NCBI GenBank assembly: GCA_019925095.2
Contig: CM034398.1
Location: 4,045,001-4,109,000 of the forward strand
DNA from: Dendrolimus kikuchii
Lineage: Eukaryota > Arthropoda > Insecta > Lepidoptera > Lasiocampidae
Reading direction: 5' to 3'
Length of the DNA: 64,000 bases
Shown: piece after piece, positions 31,590 through 42,597 of the stretch
Layout: every line of letters starts with the position of its first letter
Position numbering within the stretch: the stretch's first letter is position 1
The notes under the pieces: model-generated
Told to the model about the DNA's origin: nothing
What the model saw: the letters and a program-made list of their open reading frames with translations, nothing else
Databases searched by the model: none
Made by a program: the position numbers and the translations under genes

Positions 31590-31900
31590 ATGAAAAATAA
31601 TAAGCTTTTTAAAAAAGTTTTTAAATACAAGTTTTTGAGATCCTGGACATCATGTAGCAGCAGAGTGCTAGCCAAGACAAGTAAAACGAGCCCAAACACG
31701 ACAGGTCTATCTAGTTTAGTACAGGAGTTCCTAAGGCCACCTTCCGACTCCATCATCAGATCAGCTCCATGGTACCATATTATTGCATTGTCACGCGATA
31801 TACATATTCGTGCAAAATTTCAGCTCAATCGGAAACCGGGAAGTAGGTAAAATTTAACTTGCAAGATTCCGCCCGAACTTACATATATCCATTTCAAGTT
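31590..31900 (+). repeat. Repeat X, inverted relative to 46960-47260
   Basis: GACTCCATCATCAGATCAGC, GCATTGTCACGCGATATACA and AATTTCAGCTCAATCGGAAA all recur in reverse complement at 46960-47260. Both lie to the right of a copy of repeat R, so they may belong to the same larger element. The open frames are not recognised. Confidence 0.6.
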
Positions 31901-31904
31901 AATG

Positions 31905-32485
31905 GAAAGCTTAAGAAAACTAATCGAAACTTGACGTGCTGCAATCATTATTTTGATTACAGCACTTAGGGCCGGTTCGATCGGTGTGATACCACTCTCT
32001 CACAGAATGACGGTGTGAAACTATCGATTTACGTCATAACTTCGTGTTACATAACGAAATTGGACAAAGCTCTTCAATATGTTATCTGAACACAAGGCGA
32101 ACGCCAGATGGGTCCAATCACCCATTAATAATAACATATCAAGTTGTAAAAACAATATCCAGCCATTTGTATCTATCTATCTAAGTCATTTTGACAGCAA
32201 TCACAATACAAAATGAATTTTTATTTAAACTAAATTTCATTAGAAAACATTTGTGAAAATCACTGTATATCTGTTTGATTGATTTGAACTGATGGAGCCA
32301 TAATGTAATCAGTACTTAATTAGATAGATAGAAGATAACACTTTAATGTACACCATTACAGAAAACTTACGAACTAGTATGGATTATAAACATGTACAAA
32401 GGGCGGCCTTATCGCTAAAAAGCGATCTCTTCCAGACAACCCGTGGCAAGAATATTGCTGATTGGGAGTGGCGGTTGTGTTATAC
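31905..32485. other. Unassigned intron sequence
   Basis: A short inverted pair AAAAGCGATCTC/ATCGCT and ordinary AT-rich sequence. Nothing recognised. Confidence 0.3.
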
Positions 32486-32497
32486 ATAATTATTGTA

Positions 32498-32757
32498 TAT
32501 AACAGATATACAATGCAAAAGTGGATGGATGCAGAAGTCGTGGAAGGCCACGACACACCTTCCATGATCAAATTGATCGTGCCTAGCAGAAGGTGATGTC
32601 AGGAGCCTTAAGGACAGACGAGCGTGCATGACAAGAGTTATGAATGTCAAAGGAGCAAGTGAGGTGTATAAAAATAAGCCTAAATGGCGCTCTGTTGTTC
32701 GTGCCTACCCCGCAAGAGAACTGGCGTGAAGTTATGTATGTATGTATGTATGTATGT
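32498..32757 (+). mobile_element. RTE-like LINE, 5'-truncated copy 8
   Basis: Target-site duplication ATAATTATTGTA at 32486-32497 and 32758-32769. It has small indels that break the frame (GTGCCTAGCAG for GTGTACTAGCAG). Confidence 0.92.
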
Positions 32758-32889
32758 ATAATTATTGTACGATTACTTACATTTTAATAATAAATACATA
32801 ACTATATATACAAATATACACATAAATTATATAGATATACAAGACATAGCGATAATGCAACTATTTAAACATAATAACCATATAGCTAA

Positions 32890-33160
32890 TATAATATTAA
32901 TTGTATATCATTATATTGCAGATAGTATTTCCTGACCATGTTTTTAAATAGTGTTAAAGATTTTGCTTGTCTGACAGTAACAGGCAATGTATTCTAAAGT
33001 TGGACAGCCTTAACCGTGAAAGAATTATTGAAAAACGTTGTATTATGAATAGGAGTAATAAGTCTATGTTGACGGGAAGGGCGTAAATTGTGAGAGCAAG
33101 AAATACATTCGAAGTGTTCTTTAAGGTACTGTGGAGTAGTAGGGATGAATAAACACTATA
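32890..33160 (-). pseudogene. LINE protein C-terminus (jockey/CR1-like)
   Basis: The minus strand reads FIPTTPQYLKEHFECIS, SRQHRLITPIHNTTFFNNSF, TVKAVQL*NTLPVTVRQAKS and LTLFKNMV. The stop replaces the conserved Trp of the W-N-x-L-P motif (TAG for TGG). Typical end of a jockey/CR1-type RT protein. Confidence 0.65.
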
Positions 33161-33169
33161 AAGCAATTA

Positions 33170-33805
33170 ATGAAGGTGAGTATTCCGACGAAAAGGAGTT
33201 GGTAATTTTTTACGATATTCAGAAACGTGGTCATACTTGCATCACCCAAATATGAACCTTATAGAGGAGTTTTGGAGGCGCTCAAGTTTATTAAGTTATT
33301 CTTGAGTGAAATCTAGATAGATAATTACAGCTGTAAGAGGCGGCTCAACTATGTGACACTACATTCTCACAAGATATGGGCGTTGATGTTTCAACAACCA
33401 TATCTCGTGAGAATGTAGATGATGATGATGATGATAGAGCACTTTTAGACTCGCATTTTTTTCGCCCGTGTATGGTCCTTTCGGCAGACGCGCGCTTCAA
33501 AAAGCCGAACATGTGTACACTGGCTTATTTCGGCGTCTATGCTCGAACTGCTGGTGGCGAGCATTAGTAGCGTATTGCTTTTTGCGTTACTTATTCGCCG
33601 TCGAATAGGAAGACGAAGAAGAAGCTGGGTGAGCGAGTAGGTTACAGGCTACACGCGTTTCGTAAAACGAGCTTACATACTATAAAACGCTGGTCTGAAA
33701 AGGCATGAGCTAATCGTGTTTCACGCGATGAGTTCCGAAAGGCTTGCCGAAGTTCCGAAGGCCCACTTTCTCCTCCCCTCTATCATTCCTATCTCATCAC
33801 ACCTT
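33170..33805. other. Unassigned sequence with a short perfect-type hairpin
   Basis: ACATTCTCACAAGATATGG (33361-33379) pairs with CCATATCTCGTGAGAATGT (about 33399-33417), one mismatch, followed by (GAT)n. The rest is GC-moderate and unassigned. Confidence 0.5.
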
Positions 33806-34240
33806 TTTTTTTAGTCAGGGGAAATCCGCTTGAGGACCATAAGCCACGACAAGGGCAGAACCTTGGGGGTAAATCGCGACCCTTTTGTGGGATTCGCCAG
33901 ATCGAGGGTGGCACCAGCATGCCCAGTCAGAACTGGTGCCATGCTGTTGCCAACCCCGGTTAGGGATACCCACTAAAACACCTGGGTGTTCCGTCCTTCG
34001 CCTTATGCCAGAGCTAAGGGTATATGACCTAGCCTCTCCGCGGCCCTGGCAGGCGTGGGCCCCCGTCACGAGGCCTCTTCCATTGCCGGAGGACTCATCC
34101 CCCGGCATCATCATGCTCTTTAGGCGTGGGGCGGTCTGTAACGCGCCCCGCCTCGCGCTCTCATCTCGACGGCATGTGCGGGTGAGTGAGAACCGCGCTA
34201 TCTTTACCCTATTATGGAGGCAGGTAACGTATTAGCATCG
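33806..34240 (-). repeat. GC-rich LINE 3' end with poly(A), copy 1
   Basis: On the minus strand it ends CGGATTTCCCCTGACTAAAA (poly A). Its blocks GGCATAAGGCGAAGGACGGA, then ACACCCAGGTGTTTTAGTGG, correspond to AGCATAAGGCACTGGAAGGA and the following ACACCAGG at 35294-35330. The open frames on both strands are low in motif content, so I call it a LINE 3'UTR. Confidence 0.5.
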
Positions 34241-34244
34241 CTCC

Positions 34245-34725
34245 TGGTGTTCCAAACGCTCATAAGCGACTGTAACTGCCTTCCATCATGTAAGCCGTAT
34301 ATCTATTTGCCAGCATTTTTATCCAACTGCCAAGGATATTATTATAGGGCTTATGTTTTTCACGCGTGTCATGTGCGTTTGTAAATTTCTTTATTACCTC
34401 ATATCTTCCAAACGGCTTGATGGATTTCGACAGTTAAGGTATCGTTATAGTCGTCTTAAAAACCCACATGTTTTTAGATAGGTGTTTAAAAAAACATAAT
34501 ACGGTTATTTAACTTAGGCTTTTAGCTCACAATATTGTCTTTTAAACCGAAATAGATTTTACTTTAGTTATAGTTTATTTTAATTTTGTTTTCTATTCTC
34601 AATCTTGCTTCGCTCTTTTTAGTATATTACTTTTAAATTGTCTTTTTTGCAGACGGGTTTTTGATACTTTTTCATATTGTACAGGTTCGCGATTGACATA
34701 CATTGCGCCTAATGTCAAGTAGAGT
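34245..34725. other. AT-rich unassigned sequence
   Basis: A Helitron-type fragment (ACCTCATATCTTCCAAACGG, GGATTTCGACAG) near 34395-34430; otherwise nothing. Confidence 0.35.
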
Positions 34726-34731
34726 TCCAGT

Positions 34732-35007
34732 CTAAGATGGAACACGCTTATCTAGAAGATATCTGTTCACGCGATGCTTGAATACACCTAAATCGTATGT
34801 TACAGGAAAAACAGACGACGATAAAGAGTTCCACTCTTCAGCGGTACGTTTGATAAAAGTGGAAGTATATCTTGTGTCTGCTTGTCCGGTGCTAAAAGAT
34901 GAGGGAGGAATTGATTCGTGCAATTCCGCGGAACACTTGCCGAAGTGTAACATATAGAATACCGACAAAGTAGCGACTTTGCAACGATGTTTATGACCTA
35001 GGCTCAC
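34732..35007 (-). pseudogene. LINE protein C-terminus (jockey/CR1-type), fragment 2
   Basis: The minus-strand frame encodes LGHKHRCKVATLSVFYMLHF, GKCSAELHESIPPSSF, EEWNSLSSSVFPVTYDLGVF and KHRVNRYLLDKR. H-R-x-x-V-A-x-L-x-V-F-Y, W-N-S-L, and F-P-x-x-Y-D-L-x-x-F-K-x-R are the hallmark of the last ~90 residues of lepidopteran jockey-type LINE ORF2. Confidence 0.75.
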
Positions 35008-35009
35008 GG

Positions 35010-35415
35010 GAAGCCCATGGGAGCGTACGTCCTTGCTCCGCTCCCACCAAAGGAGGACGCGCCGGCGCCTTAGGGCGGCTTTCGATCCTCTGCCCCCATG
35101 AGAGGCGGCGCGGGTGGTACTCTGGAGAAAGGGGTCTCATGGGGGTAGACGTGTTCTACGCGCGCTCACCTCTCCTCCCGTGAGGCGAGTTCTGCCCCAC
35201 GCTGAAGAAGAGTCCTCCCGGCAGCGAATGTGACCCTAAGAGGCCCCCGCCAACCAGCGCACGCTGTTGCGCTGCTGCTTTTCCGTAACCCTAGCATAAG
35301 GCACTGGAAGGAACACCAGGGATTTGAGTGGGTACTCCTGACCGTGGGACGTCAATATCACTTCATAAGTGAAGTAATAATCCTCAATCGCATTCCCCTT
35401 ACTAAAAAAAAAGCT
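35010..35415 (+). repeat. GC-rich LINE 3' end with poly(A), copy 2
   Basis: Plus-strand partner of 33806-34240, ending CGCATTCCCCTTACTAAAAA. Contains CCCCATGAGAGGCGGCGCGG and a repeated CTCATGGGGG block. Confidence 0.5.
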
Positions 35416-35419
35416 CTGA

Positions 35420-35884
35420 AGCCTCCTGTCGAACACGGCTTCAGGGAATAAAGAAATCTTTAAATAACACTTAAGGCATAGCGATATTTATTATAAAAGT
35501 AATAAGGTGATTGAATCTCCCCATAAAATAGTCCCAAATTTAATATTACTTAATCCAATACTAATAATAATAACCAAATATTCTCCGCAAAATATTACCC
35601 AGCGTCGTGAAGAATATTAATGAATCGCTTTTCCGCTTGTTAGAGCACGTTTTATCAATAGTCCCGCCATTCATCAAATTTTCCCGAGTGTTAATAGAGT
35701 ATGGATCTCGACGGAATAGTGTTTGTAATAGTAATAATTTATTTTGTCCCTTCTGATGTGGCGGCGCTGGGTTGTTATGGATAATTGTAGTCTATATTAA
35801 GTAGAGGGAATTTCGGTCTCCTAAATGACTAAGATGCACTATTAAACAAACCTACTTGTGGCACTGGTTTATTGAGCTAACAAT
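35420..35884. other. AT-rich unassigned sequence
   Basis: Nothing recognised. Confidence 0.35.
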
Positions 35885-36270
35885 TTTTTTTTTTATTGGA
35901 CTTGACTTTATGTTGTTGGTCCGAAGTCCTTACAACTTTACCGGGGTTTTTGGGGCGAGTGCCTTCGCGTAGCGAAGGCGCCCGAGCCCGGGGGGGGCAA
36001 ATTGCTCGAGGGAGCTCTCTAAGGAGTTTTACCTCGGCTGGACTGTTGCCATGAGAGGGGGATGAATTTAATGATGCCCACCATAGGGCGACACAAAGCA
36101 CTAATTGAGAACGGACGACGGGTAATATAAAGCCCGAGGGCAAGGATCCCGGCGGTTCGCGTCGGCCTACGCTATCTTACTGCCGTTACGCATCGTGTTA
36201 TGGCTGGGAGAGAAGAAACGGCGAAAGAAACTTCCCAGCAACACGCCTAGTCTATCCTTTGGGGGGCGGA
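35885..36270 (-). repeat. GC-rich repeat fragment carrying the family L module
   Basis: GAAACTTCCCAGCAACACGC and CTAG near 36228-36250 is the reverse complement of the L module. An 8-bp hairpin GCCTTCGCGTAGCGAAGGC lies near 35960. Probably a LINE 3' remnant. Confidence 0.4.
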
Positions 36271-36564
36271 GCTAACAATTAAAACATACCAAAGAGTATA
36301 ATATGAACTGCATTACAACAATAGCACGTTTGATTATTACACAGCGCCATCTAGGTACAACATTTATTACTAATCCTATCTGTGACAGTGGGACAATTTA
36401 GGTAAGGGAAGTAGAGAAGGAAGAGAAAAGCACGCCCGTACTTGCTAGATGGTAGAATGGAATAACAGCGTCTCTTCAGCTTTTCACTGCACTTGTGTTT
36501 GCAGCGTATGTAATATTTGTAAAGTCTTGCGGGTTATATTATATTATTTTATATTTATATAGTA

Positions 36565-37333
36565 CAGTGGACCCCTGGCAATCCGGCCTTTGTCTAATCC
36601 GGCGCCCCTTGTGATTCGACATGCCTATCACTATTGAATGTAGGTACACAAACATTATTTTGGCAAATCTTAAACAACAAAAACTGATAAATATTTTCAT
36701 GCCTAATAAGTTGATGTATATTTGTTTGTACACAATTATTTCTTAATGTTTAGTTTAGTTTAGTTATTATTTTGTGTGTTTAGTTATTAGTCCTGTAACA
36801 TTAATGACGTTAATTTTATAATAAAACGTAAGCTCTCTATAGTATTGTTTAATATACTAAATTCCACATATATATAATATATATAGTATGTGGCAGTTGA
36901 TTCTTTTAAAAATGAAACTCGATATAAACTGTATGATTATTATTAAACTATTTCCAATTAAATTATACGTAGAAGAATTACGTATTGGTGCTATTACGAA
37001 TGAGCAAGTAAGTGCGCGAGAGAGTCGAGTGAGAGCCTTTTAATGCCGTTTTTCGACCTCCATGGCCGCTTATATATCCCACGTTCCGTCCGACGCCTAG
37101 CTGCTAATTGTGTGAGCTATGGGCGTTGGCGGTATGCGGGGCGTGGAGTGGTGTGCTCTGGCGGGCGGGTCAGGGGGGGTGCTCTCTGTCCGCAACAGTA
37201 TGATTTGTAGTTCAGACTGAATCTTAACATTTTGATCTGTAATTTGTCGGATTACAAGATACTCTTTTTCAAACAAATTCGATAGGCCGACACTACCCTT
37301 CAAAATGATTGTCAGATTACCGGGGGTCCACTG
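36565..37333. mobile_element. Tigger/pogo-like DNA element, non-autonomous
   Basis: Terminal inverted repeats CAGTGGACCCCTGGCAATCC (36565-36584) and GATTACCGGGGGTCCACTG (37315-37333) are flanked by TA on both sides (36563-36564 and 37334-37335). The CAGTRGxCCCC..AATCCGG start is characteristic of Tc1/mariner-superfamily pogo/Tigger elements. I found no transposase; the GC-rich core at 36990-37200 may be a later insertion. Confidence 0.7.
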
Positions 37334-37375
37334 TATTATCGAAAAGCGGTTTATTAAATATTTACAATTACATTA

Positions 37376-37672
37376 TTCGTGCAGGAACGGAGAAAAAATA
37401 AATTCCTTCGGCCGGGCATTCTGTCGTAATAGGAGAGAAAACAACCCACAGCCAAGTGGTTGGGTATGTGCCCATCGGAATAGCTGCCACCTGGTCTAGC
37501 GTATGCCGCCATAACAAACTTGAATTGTGTTCTGGCATTAGTGGCCAGGTTCCAGTCTCCCTTAAGGGAGCAGCGGCTCATTGTAGCAACTTTAATTGCA
37601 AATGTCCATAGACGATGGTAACCGCTTGCCATCAGGTGGCCGTATGCCTGTCTGTTGAGTTCATACAATAAA
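37376..37672 (+). mobile_element. SINE-like repeat S
   Basis: Plus-strand copy from CGTGCAGGAACGGAG to ACAATAAAAAA, somewhat diverged. It sits just right of the Tigger-like element. Confidence 0.8.
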
Positions 37673-37679
37673 AAATATT

Positions 37680-38325
37680 CAAAAACTGTTGAGGCGCAGA
37701 GCAGGTTATAATATAATATTTTTATATGTTTTTAATATAAATGATATTATTTTATAAGATATATTTGCAATAGCGGAGCAATTTATTCTTGCGTTGACAT
37801 GACAGAGGATGATTTGACGTGCGTGCGAAGATAAGAACACGCCGTCAGATTTAATCAGATAATTTAAATATATTAAAAGAAAAGTTTCTATAGGCCCAAA
37901 GGAGGTTATATGACGATACCACCTTCATCATAGGAGAAGTAGACTAGTAATGAGAACCGACATATAAAAAATAGGCCAAGTGTGTGTCAGTTAACACATA
38001 ATAGGGGAGCGGCCAGTAAAAGTAATTATGATACTTTTTATGAACCCATAAATCGTTGCAGCCTCATAAATTTTGTGGGATATAAGAGTACGTACTTACA
38101 CCGTCATAATTATGCAGGGGAAAGAGGGGTAATACCGCTCACAAGTGTAACTTGGCAAACTCAGTGCATTGGATTACGAAATACAGGGTATATGATGCGA
38201 GAGCAAACAATAACTAGTTTTACTAATCTGCTAGCAGCAGGAGAAGGAGAAGTACGTCTATTTGTTTTCAGTCTCACTAAGAAAAATTGTTGGCTGAACA
38301 TTTTTACTGGTAACTTCAATATTTG
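37680..38325. other. Unassigned sequence with one random-looking ORF
   Basis: The 114-codon plus-strand frame at 37982-38326 has no recognised motif or signal. AT-rich otherwise. Confidence 0.3.
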
Positions 38326-38329
38326 AATA

Positions 38330-38845
38330 TTTTTGAAGTGAAACTTCTATATAGACGGGGGGTCTTAGGATTTTTCTGTCACGAAAAAGCTTTACGGCCC
38401 CGTGGAGGACCGGCATAAATTTAGACTAGACGTGGTGAGAAGCGGCATAATTAGAGTAATTAGAGTAGACTGGATGCGTTTTTTAGTTCCGAATCGAATT
38501 CAGTTTTTTTGTTTGGTAAAATAAAATATGTTTAAATAAAAAATGCATTCCTACCTAATCTAACCAAATCATAATTTGCAGTAAACCTGCGAAAAATCGA
38601 AATGTGTGCTGGGACATATAGTAGAAGTGAAACTTCAACGGACAAGTGGAAAGACGAATGGCAACGGATAAGTGGCATAACGAATCGAAACAAAATTTTA
38701 GCTTGAAGTTTTATGAGCAGGTTTTCAAATTGGACAAGTACATTAACAAACTGCCCGTGAAACTTAAAGTTAGAATTTTGTTGCGTTTCGTTTTTCCACT
38801 TTTCCGTTGAAGTTTCACTTCTACTATATGTCCCAGCGGACATTT
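38330..38845. repeat. Foldback repeat family Q, copy 2
   Basis: Shares the order of blocks with 8985-9420. Its right half is a hairpin: GGGACATATAGTAGAAGTGA and AACTTCAACGGACAAGTGG (about 38612-38650) against CCACTTTTCCGTTGAAGTT and TCACTTCTACTATATGTCCC (about 38796-38834). Confidence 0.7.
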
Positions 38846-38934
38846 TTTTATTGTTACTACTATTCATTTAGCTAATTGTTTGTGGTTTTTGGCAATAATT
38901 CATTAATAGATTGGTATATATTTAGTTTGTTTTT

Positions 38935-39100
38935 GTGTGTAGCAGAAGGTAATGTCAGGAGCCTTAAGAACAGACGAGCGTGCATGACAAGAGTTATGAA
39001 TGTCAAAGAAGCAAGTGAGGCGTGTAAGAATAAGCCTGAATGGCGCTCTGTTGTTCGTGCCTACCCCGCAAGGGAGCTGGCATGAAGTTATGTATGTATG
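38935..39100 (+). mobile_element. RTE-like LINE, 5'-truncated copy 9
   Basis: Target-site duplication TAGTTTGTTTTT at 38923-38934 and 39101-39112. Only ~150 bp of the 3' end is present. A (GT)n hexamer precedes the LINE sequence. Confidence 0.9.
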
Positions 39101-39384
39101 TAGTTTGTTTTTATCATACATAGCTTTTGGCGTCTATATGTTTTTATATGAGAAGTAATATCCATAGTTGGGTAATGGTGCCCAAGAATGCCTTTTTTAT
39201 TTAGTATTACCGATTACTAAGGAAAGTTTCATATATTTTGTGTCAAAGTAGTAATTACTGAATAAATGAACAATTCCATTATTTTGTCCAACTTTTATAA
39301 CAGGGTTTCCTTAAGTGAAAGGCATCTCCTCTGCTTCCCCTAGAAATAAAAAGTGTCACAATACGGATTGATTATACCGGCTCA

Positions 39385-39580
39385 CAAAAAAAGTGGTCTA
39401 TCTGGTCTTTTGACCACATACATCTCTATTCTTATTCGAGTCTGGAGTCAGTTTGGTCTATACACCCCCAAAATTTCGAGGGTGTATGTACCAACCTGAC
39501 CCCAGATTCCCCATCGAAATTTATAAGAATAGATGGTCAGTTCAAAATTAGAGACCACATTTCCTTTTTTGGAGGCCAGT
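39385..39580. repeat. Foldback MITE-like element
   Basis: Long imperfect inverted repeats: GTGGTCTATCTGGTC, then CTATTCTTATTCGAGTCTGG, against CCCCATCGAAATTTATAAGA and ATAGATGGTCAG. The centre is ACACCCCCAAAATTTCGAGGG. Related fragments lie at 10285-10370. Confidence 0.6.
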
Positions 39581-39589
39581 TTTATTGCT

Positions 39590-39960
39590 TAAAAAGTAAT
39601 TAAAATTATGTCTACATGATATTTTAATGCTGCGGATTTAGACTATGGCTGAATGCGTCTTATCCTAAGGCGTTAAAAAATAACTTATAGCCACATCAGT
39701 GTACATATGTTATCTGTCAATGATTAACGGCATTAATTATGTCGCATAAGCATTACACTCATCAACATATCTGCATACTAGATGAAGCCGCACTTTAAAT
39801 GTTAGGATGTTATTTTAATACCGGTTATTTCATATGCTAATATATTAGAATTTATTGTAAAATGTGTCCGCATCCCTGTTGGCTAAATGGCACGTGTTAT
39901 CCTCTGGAATGAGGCCATTTGACATGTCACAATATTTTGATATAGGTCATCAAAATAACT
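39590..39960. other. AT-rich unassigned sequence
   Basis: Nothing recognised. Confidence 0.3.
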
Positions 39961-39976
39961 ATCATATAATTTTATA

Positions 39977-40222
39977 CATACATACATAGCTTCACGCCAG
40001 TTCCCTTGCGGGGTAGGCAGGAACAACAGAGCGCCATTCAGGCTTGTTCTTACACACCTCGCTCGCTTCTTTGACATTCATAGCTCTTTTCATGCACGCT
40101 CGTCTGTTCTTAAGGCTCCTGACATCACCTTCTGCTAGTATACGATCAATTTGATCATGGAAGTTGTGTCGTGGCCTTCCACGACTTCTGCATCCATCCA
40201 CTTTTGCATTTTATATCTGTTT
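39977..40222 (-). mobile_element. RTE-like LINE, 5'-truncated copy 10
   Basis: Target-site duplication TATAATTTTATA at 39965-39976 and 40223-40234. The open frame from the 3' end is intact for 69 residues. Confidence 0.92.
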
Positions 40223-40256
40223 TATAATTTTATAACTATAATAATATATGTGTGTA

Positions 40257-40530
40257 AGTCGTGGTAGCGTAATGGCAAGCGCAGTAGGAACGGAAGAAGA
40301 ATATAATTTCCTGCGGCCGAGCGGACTGTCGTAAGAGGCGACAAAACAACCCATAACACAGGTGGTAGGGCGTTTCCCGACTGGGTAGCTACCTCCCCTT
40401 GTTTAGAGTATGCCGCCATAACAACCTTGGGTTGTATTCCGGCATTAGTGGCCAGGATCCAGTTCCCCTTTAGAGTGCAGCAGCACATTGTCGGCACCTT
40501 TGCTGTTACAAATCTCCTTAGACGATGGTG
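40257..40530 (+). mobile_element. SINE-like repeat S with tRNA-like head
   Basis: Here repeat S is preceded by GTCGTGGTAGCGTAATGGCA and AGCGC, the same A-box head as SINE family U, then continues GGAACGGAAGAAGAATATAA. This is the only copy showing the head, so it may reveal the 5' end of S, or be a chance fusion to a U-type SINE. Confidence 0.6.
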
Positions 40531-40805
40531 TTGGAAGCAAATCTTTTGAGTAGTTTTCCTTTTTTATATTTTGACTCTGTCAACATCCTTTTGTTTTTAG
40601 CACTCTATATTTATCCTCGCAATCTACCGTATCGTTGTAAAATAAATACTAATATAATAAGAAAAATCTCGTGTTACTAGTTAGGCAATCGCTGGACATA
40701 TGCTTGCCTACAAACCTGCTGACCACGCAGCACCCAGTCATCGCTTTATAAGAATTAGTGCTAATTTAAGTTTTTAGAGTTAATATAATTATAATTAACC
40801 CTGAA

Positions 40806-41062
40806 ACGCCGCAAATATGCATCCATCGGTGACGGATACATATTTGTGGCTTTTGGGGTTGAGACTTTGGGGCCATGGGGACGTGAGGCTCATCAACTTT
40901 ATCGAGACCTTTCAAAGCGATTGAAAGAAGTCTCGCGTGACCAAAGGGCTGGCCTATATTTAGGGCAACGTATTAGCGTTGCCATACAACGCGGGAATGC
41001 GGCCAGCATTTTGGGAACGCTCCCCACCGAGAGCGATCTGGACTACATCTTTTACTTGTAAA
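40806..41062 (+). pseudogene. Multicopy TE C-terminal segment V, copy 5 (best plus-strand copy)
   Basis: Encodes FGVETLGPWGREAHQLYRDL, then SKRLKEVSRDQRAGLYLGQR and ISVAIQRGNAASILGTLPTE, ending before a stop. The V-E-T-L-G-P-W-G...L-G-Q-R-I-S-x-A-I-Q-R-G-N-A-A motif recurs in RT-associated repetitive ORFs of many animals as I recall, but I cannot assign the clade. The family inverted repeat (40941-40954 with 41001-41014) has two mismatches. Confidence 0.6.
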
Positions 41063-41131
41063 TATGTATATAATAGTAGTTATTATTTTACTATTGTATA
41101 TATATATATATTTATAGGTATATATTGTTAA

Positions 41132-41389
41132 ATGACTAAACAGATATATAATGCAAAAGTGGATGGATGCAGAAGTCGTGGAAGGCCACGACACACCTTC
41201 CATGATCAAATTGATTGTGTACTAGCAGAAGGTGATGTCAGGAGCCTTAAGAACAGACGAGCGTGCATGACAAGAGTTATGAATGTCAAAGAAGCAAGTG
41301 AGGTGTGTAAGAATGGGCATAAATGGCGTTCTGTTGCTCATGCCTACCCCGCAAGGGAACTGGCGTGAAGTTATGTATGTATGTATGTA
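41132..41389 (+). mobile_element. RTE-like LINE, 5'-truncated copy 11
   Basis: Runs from MTKQIYNAKVDG to the (TATG)n tail with an intact 78-residue frame. Flanked by TATATATT-type sequence on both sides, so the duplication is ambiguous. Confidence 0.88.
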
Positions 41390-41634
41390 TATATTTTTAA
41401 GTTAGTTTTATTTATAGTATAGTTTTATTTCTAGTAGTTGGTTATTTCGTTTATATTTGTATTAATTTTTAATGTGTAGTATATAATGTGTGTGATTTAG
41501 TTATATTTAATTGTATTTTAATTAGTCTTGTAAGAACTGTCTTCGAATAAACTAGTCTAAATAAATTGGTTTTTTTTAAACAATTTCCGTGACGCCCTAT
41601 TTATCTTACTTCATGTCCAAGTTCTAGTATATGC

Positions 41635-41715
41635 AGTTTACGTGCTCTCCACAGATAGTCACCGCTTTCCATCGGGTGGGCTGTCCGCCTGTCTGCTAAA
41701 CTCAAGCAATAAAAA
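41635..41715 (+). mobile_element. SINE-like repeat S, short 3' fragment
   Basis: CACCGCTTTCCATCGGGTGG to GCAATAAAAAG. Severely 5'-truncated copy. Confidence 0.65.
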
Positions 41716-41719
41716 GAAA

Positions 41720-42239
41720 TCTATTAATTTATGACAAAACATGCAAAATATTTTCACGAAAGGGATAATTGCTGAATCACGGCTTTATCGAGCAATTTTC
41801 TGGCACTATTCCAATTTGAACATTGGTTGAAATGTTACACTAACCCTCATAAATCATTTACGCTGAATAAAGTAGTGCTGGATGCTAACATTTTGATTTT
41901 AGCTTGTAGGGATAATTGTTTGCAAAATAACTACATAATAATGTATTAATAGTTTTATCACGAAGAAGCGACGGATGCTGATATTTTTTTTTAAATTATT
42001 CATATGGCTGCCAGACTGTACACGACGTAGAAATTAAAGTACGGCGGTTACGCTCGCTACTAACTGGGACTCGCGTGACACTGATTTTCAAATATCAACC
42101 AATAGCACTGCGTTGCACACCCCGTCTGTGTTGCCCTTATTTTAATTAAAAAATATAAAAAAATTCCATAAATAACATAATACTACTAGTATACATAATA
42201 AGCCGCGCTTAAAAACCGTTAGAACATACTTAAATATTT
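41720..42239. other. AT-rich unassigned sequence
   Basis: A scrap of Penelope 3' end (AAGCCGCGCTTAAAAACCGT, near 42200) is the only recognisable item. Confidence 0.4.
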
Positions 42240-42251
42240 TTTAACAATATA

Positions 42252-42502
42252 CATACATACATAACTTCACGCCTGTTCCCTTGCGGGGTAGGCACGAACA
42301 ACAAAGCGCCATTCAGGCTTATTATTACACACCTCACTTGCTTCTTTGACATTCATAGCTCTTGTCATGCACGCTCGTCTGTTCTTAAGGCTTCTGACAT
42401 CACCTTCTGCTAGTACACAATCAATTTGATCATGGAAGGTGTGTCGTGGCCTTCCACGACTTCTGCATCCATCCACTTTTGCATTGTATATCTATTTAGT
42501 CA
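42252..42502 (-). mobile_element. RTE-like LINE, 5'-truncated copy 12
   Basis: Target-site duplication TTTAACAATATA at 42240-42251 and 42503-42514. Confidence 0.92.
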
Positions 42503-42544
42503 TTTAACAATATATACCTATATATAAGTATAATATATATATAT

Positions 42545-42597
42545 TATATGTGTGCGTCGCCTACAATGGTCGAATTTCGATCACGGGCGACCACTAG
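42545..42597 (+). mobile_element. Helitron 3' end (CGACCACTAG subfamily)
   Basis: GGTCGAATTTCGATCACGGG, then CGACCACTAG and T, as at 31360. Confidence 0.5.

Larger units (their letters stand above)
28785..31590 (+). repeat. Repeat R, copy A, opened by several later insertions
   Basis: Segments 28785-28886, 30143-30417, 30797-30900 and ~31480-31590 align in order with the uninterrupted copy at 46235-46810: GTGCCTAAATAGGCCTTTCA, TCAGGCGTTAAAT, AATTTATAAGTATAAAATGA, AACAGTGGCTGTAAA and CAGGCAACTCCAAGCGTAC. The gaps are a Helitron, an RTE copy and ~580 bp holding a second Helitron. A further reversed copy is at 43985-44540. Confidence 0.75.

Noticed and set aside
33361..33417. microRNA precursor hairpin
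   Set aside because: The arms pair well, but the loop is short, there is no sign of conservation, and inverted-repeat TEs are common here; small-RNA data would be needed.
33885..34235. 116-codon GC-rich plus-strand ORF as a host gene
   Set aside because: It lies antisense to a poly(A)-ended LINE 3' repeat that has a second copy at 35010-35415.
37982..38326. 114-codon plus-strand ORF as a gene
   Set aside because: No recognisable motif, signal peptide or splice context; length is compatible with chance.
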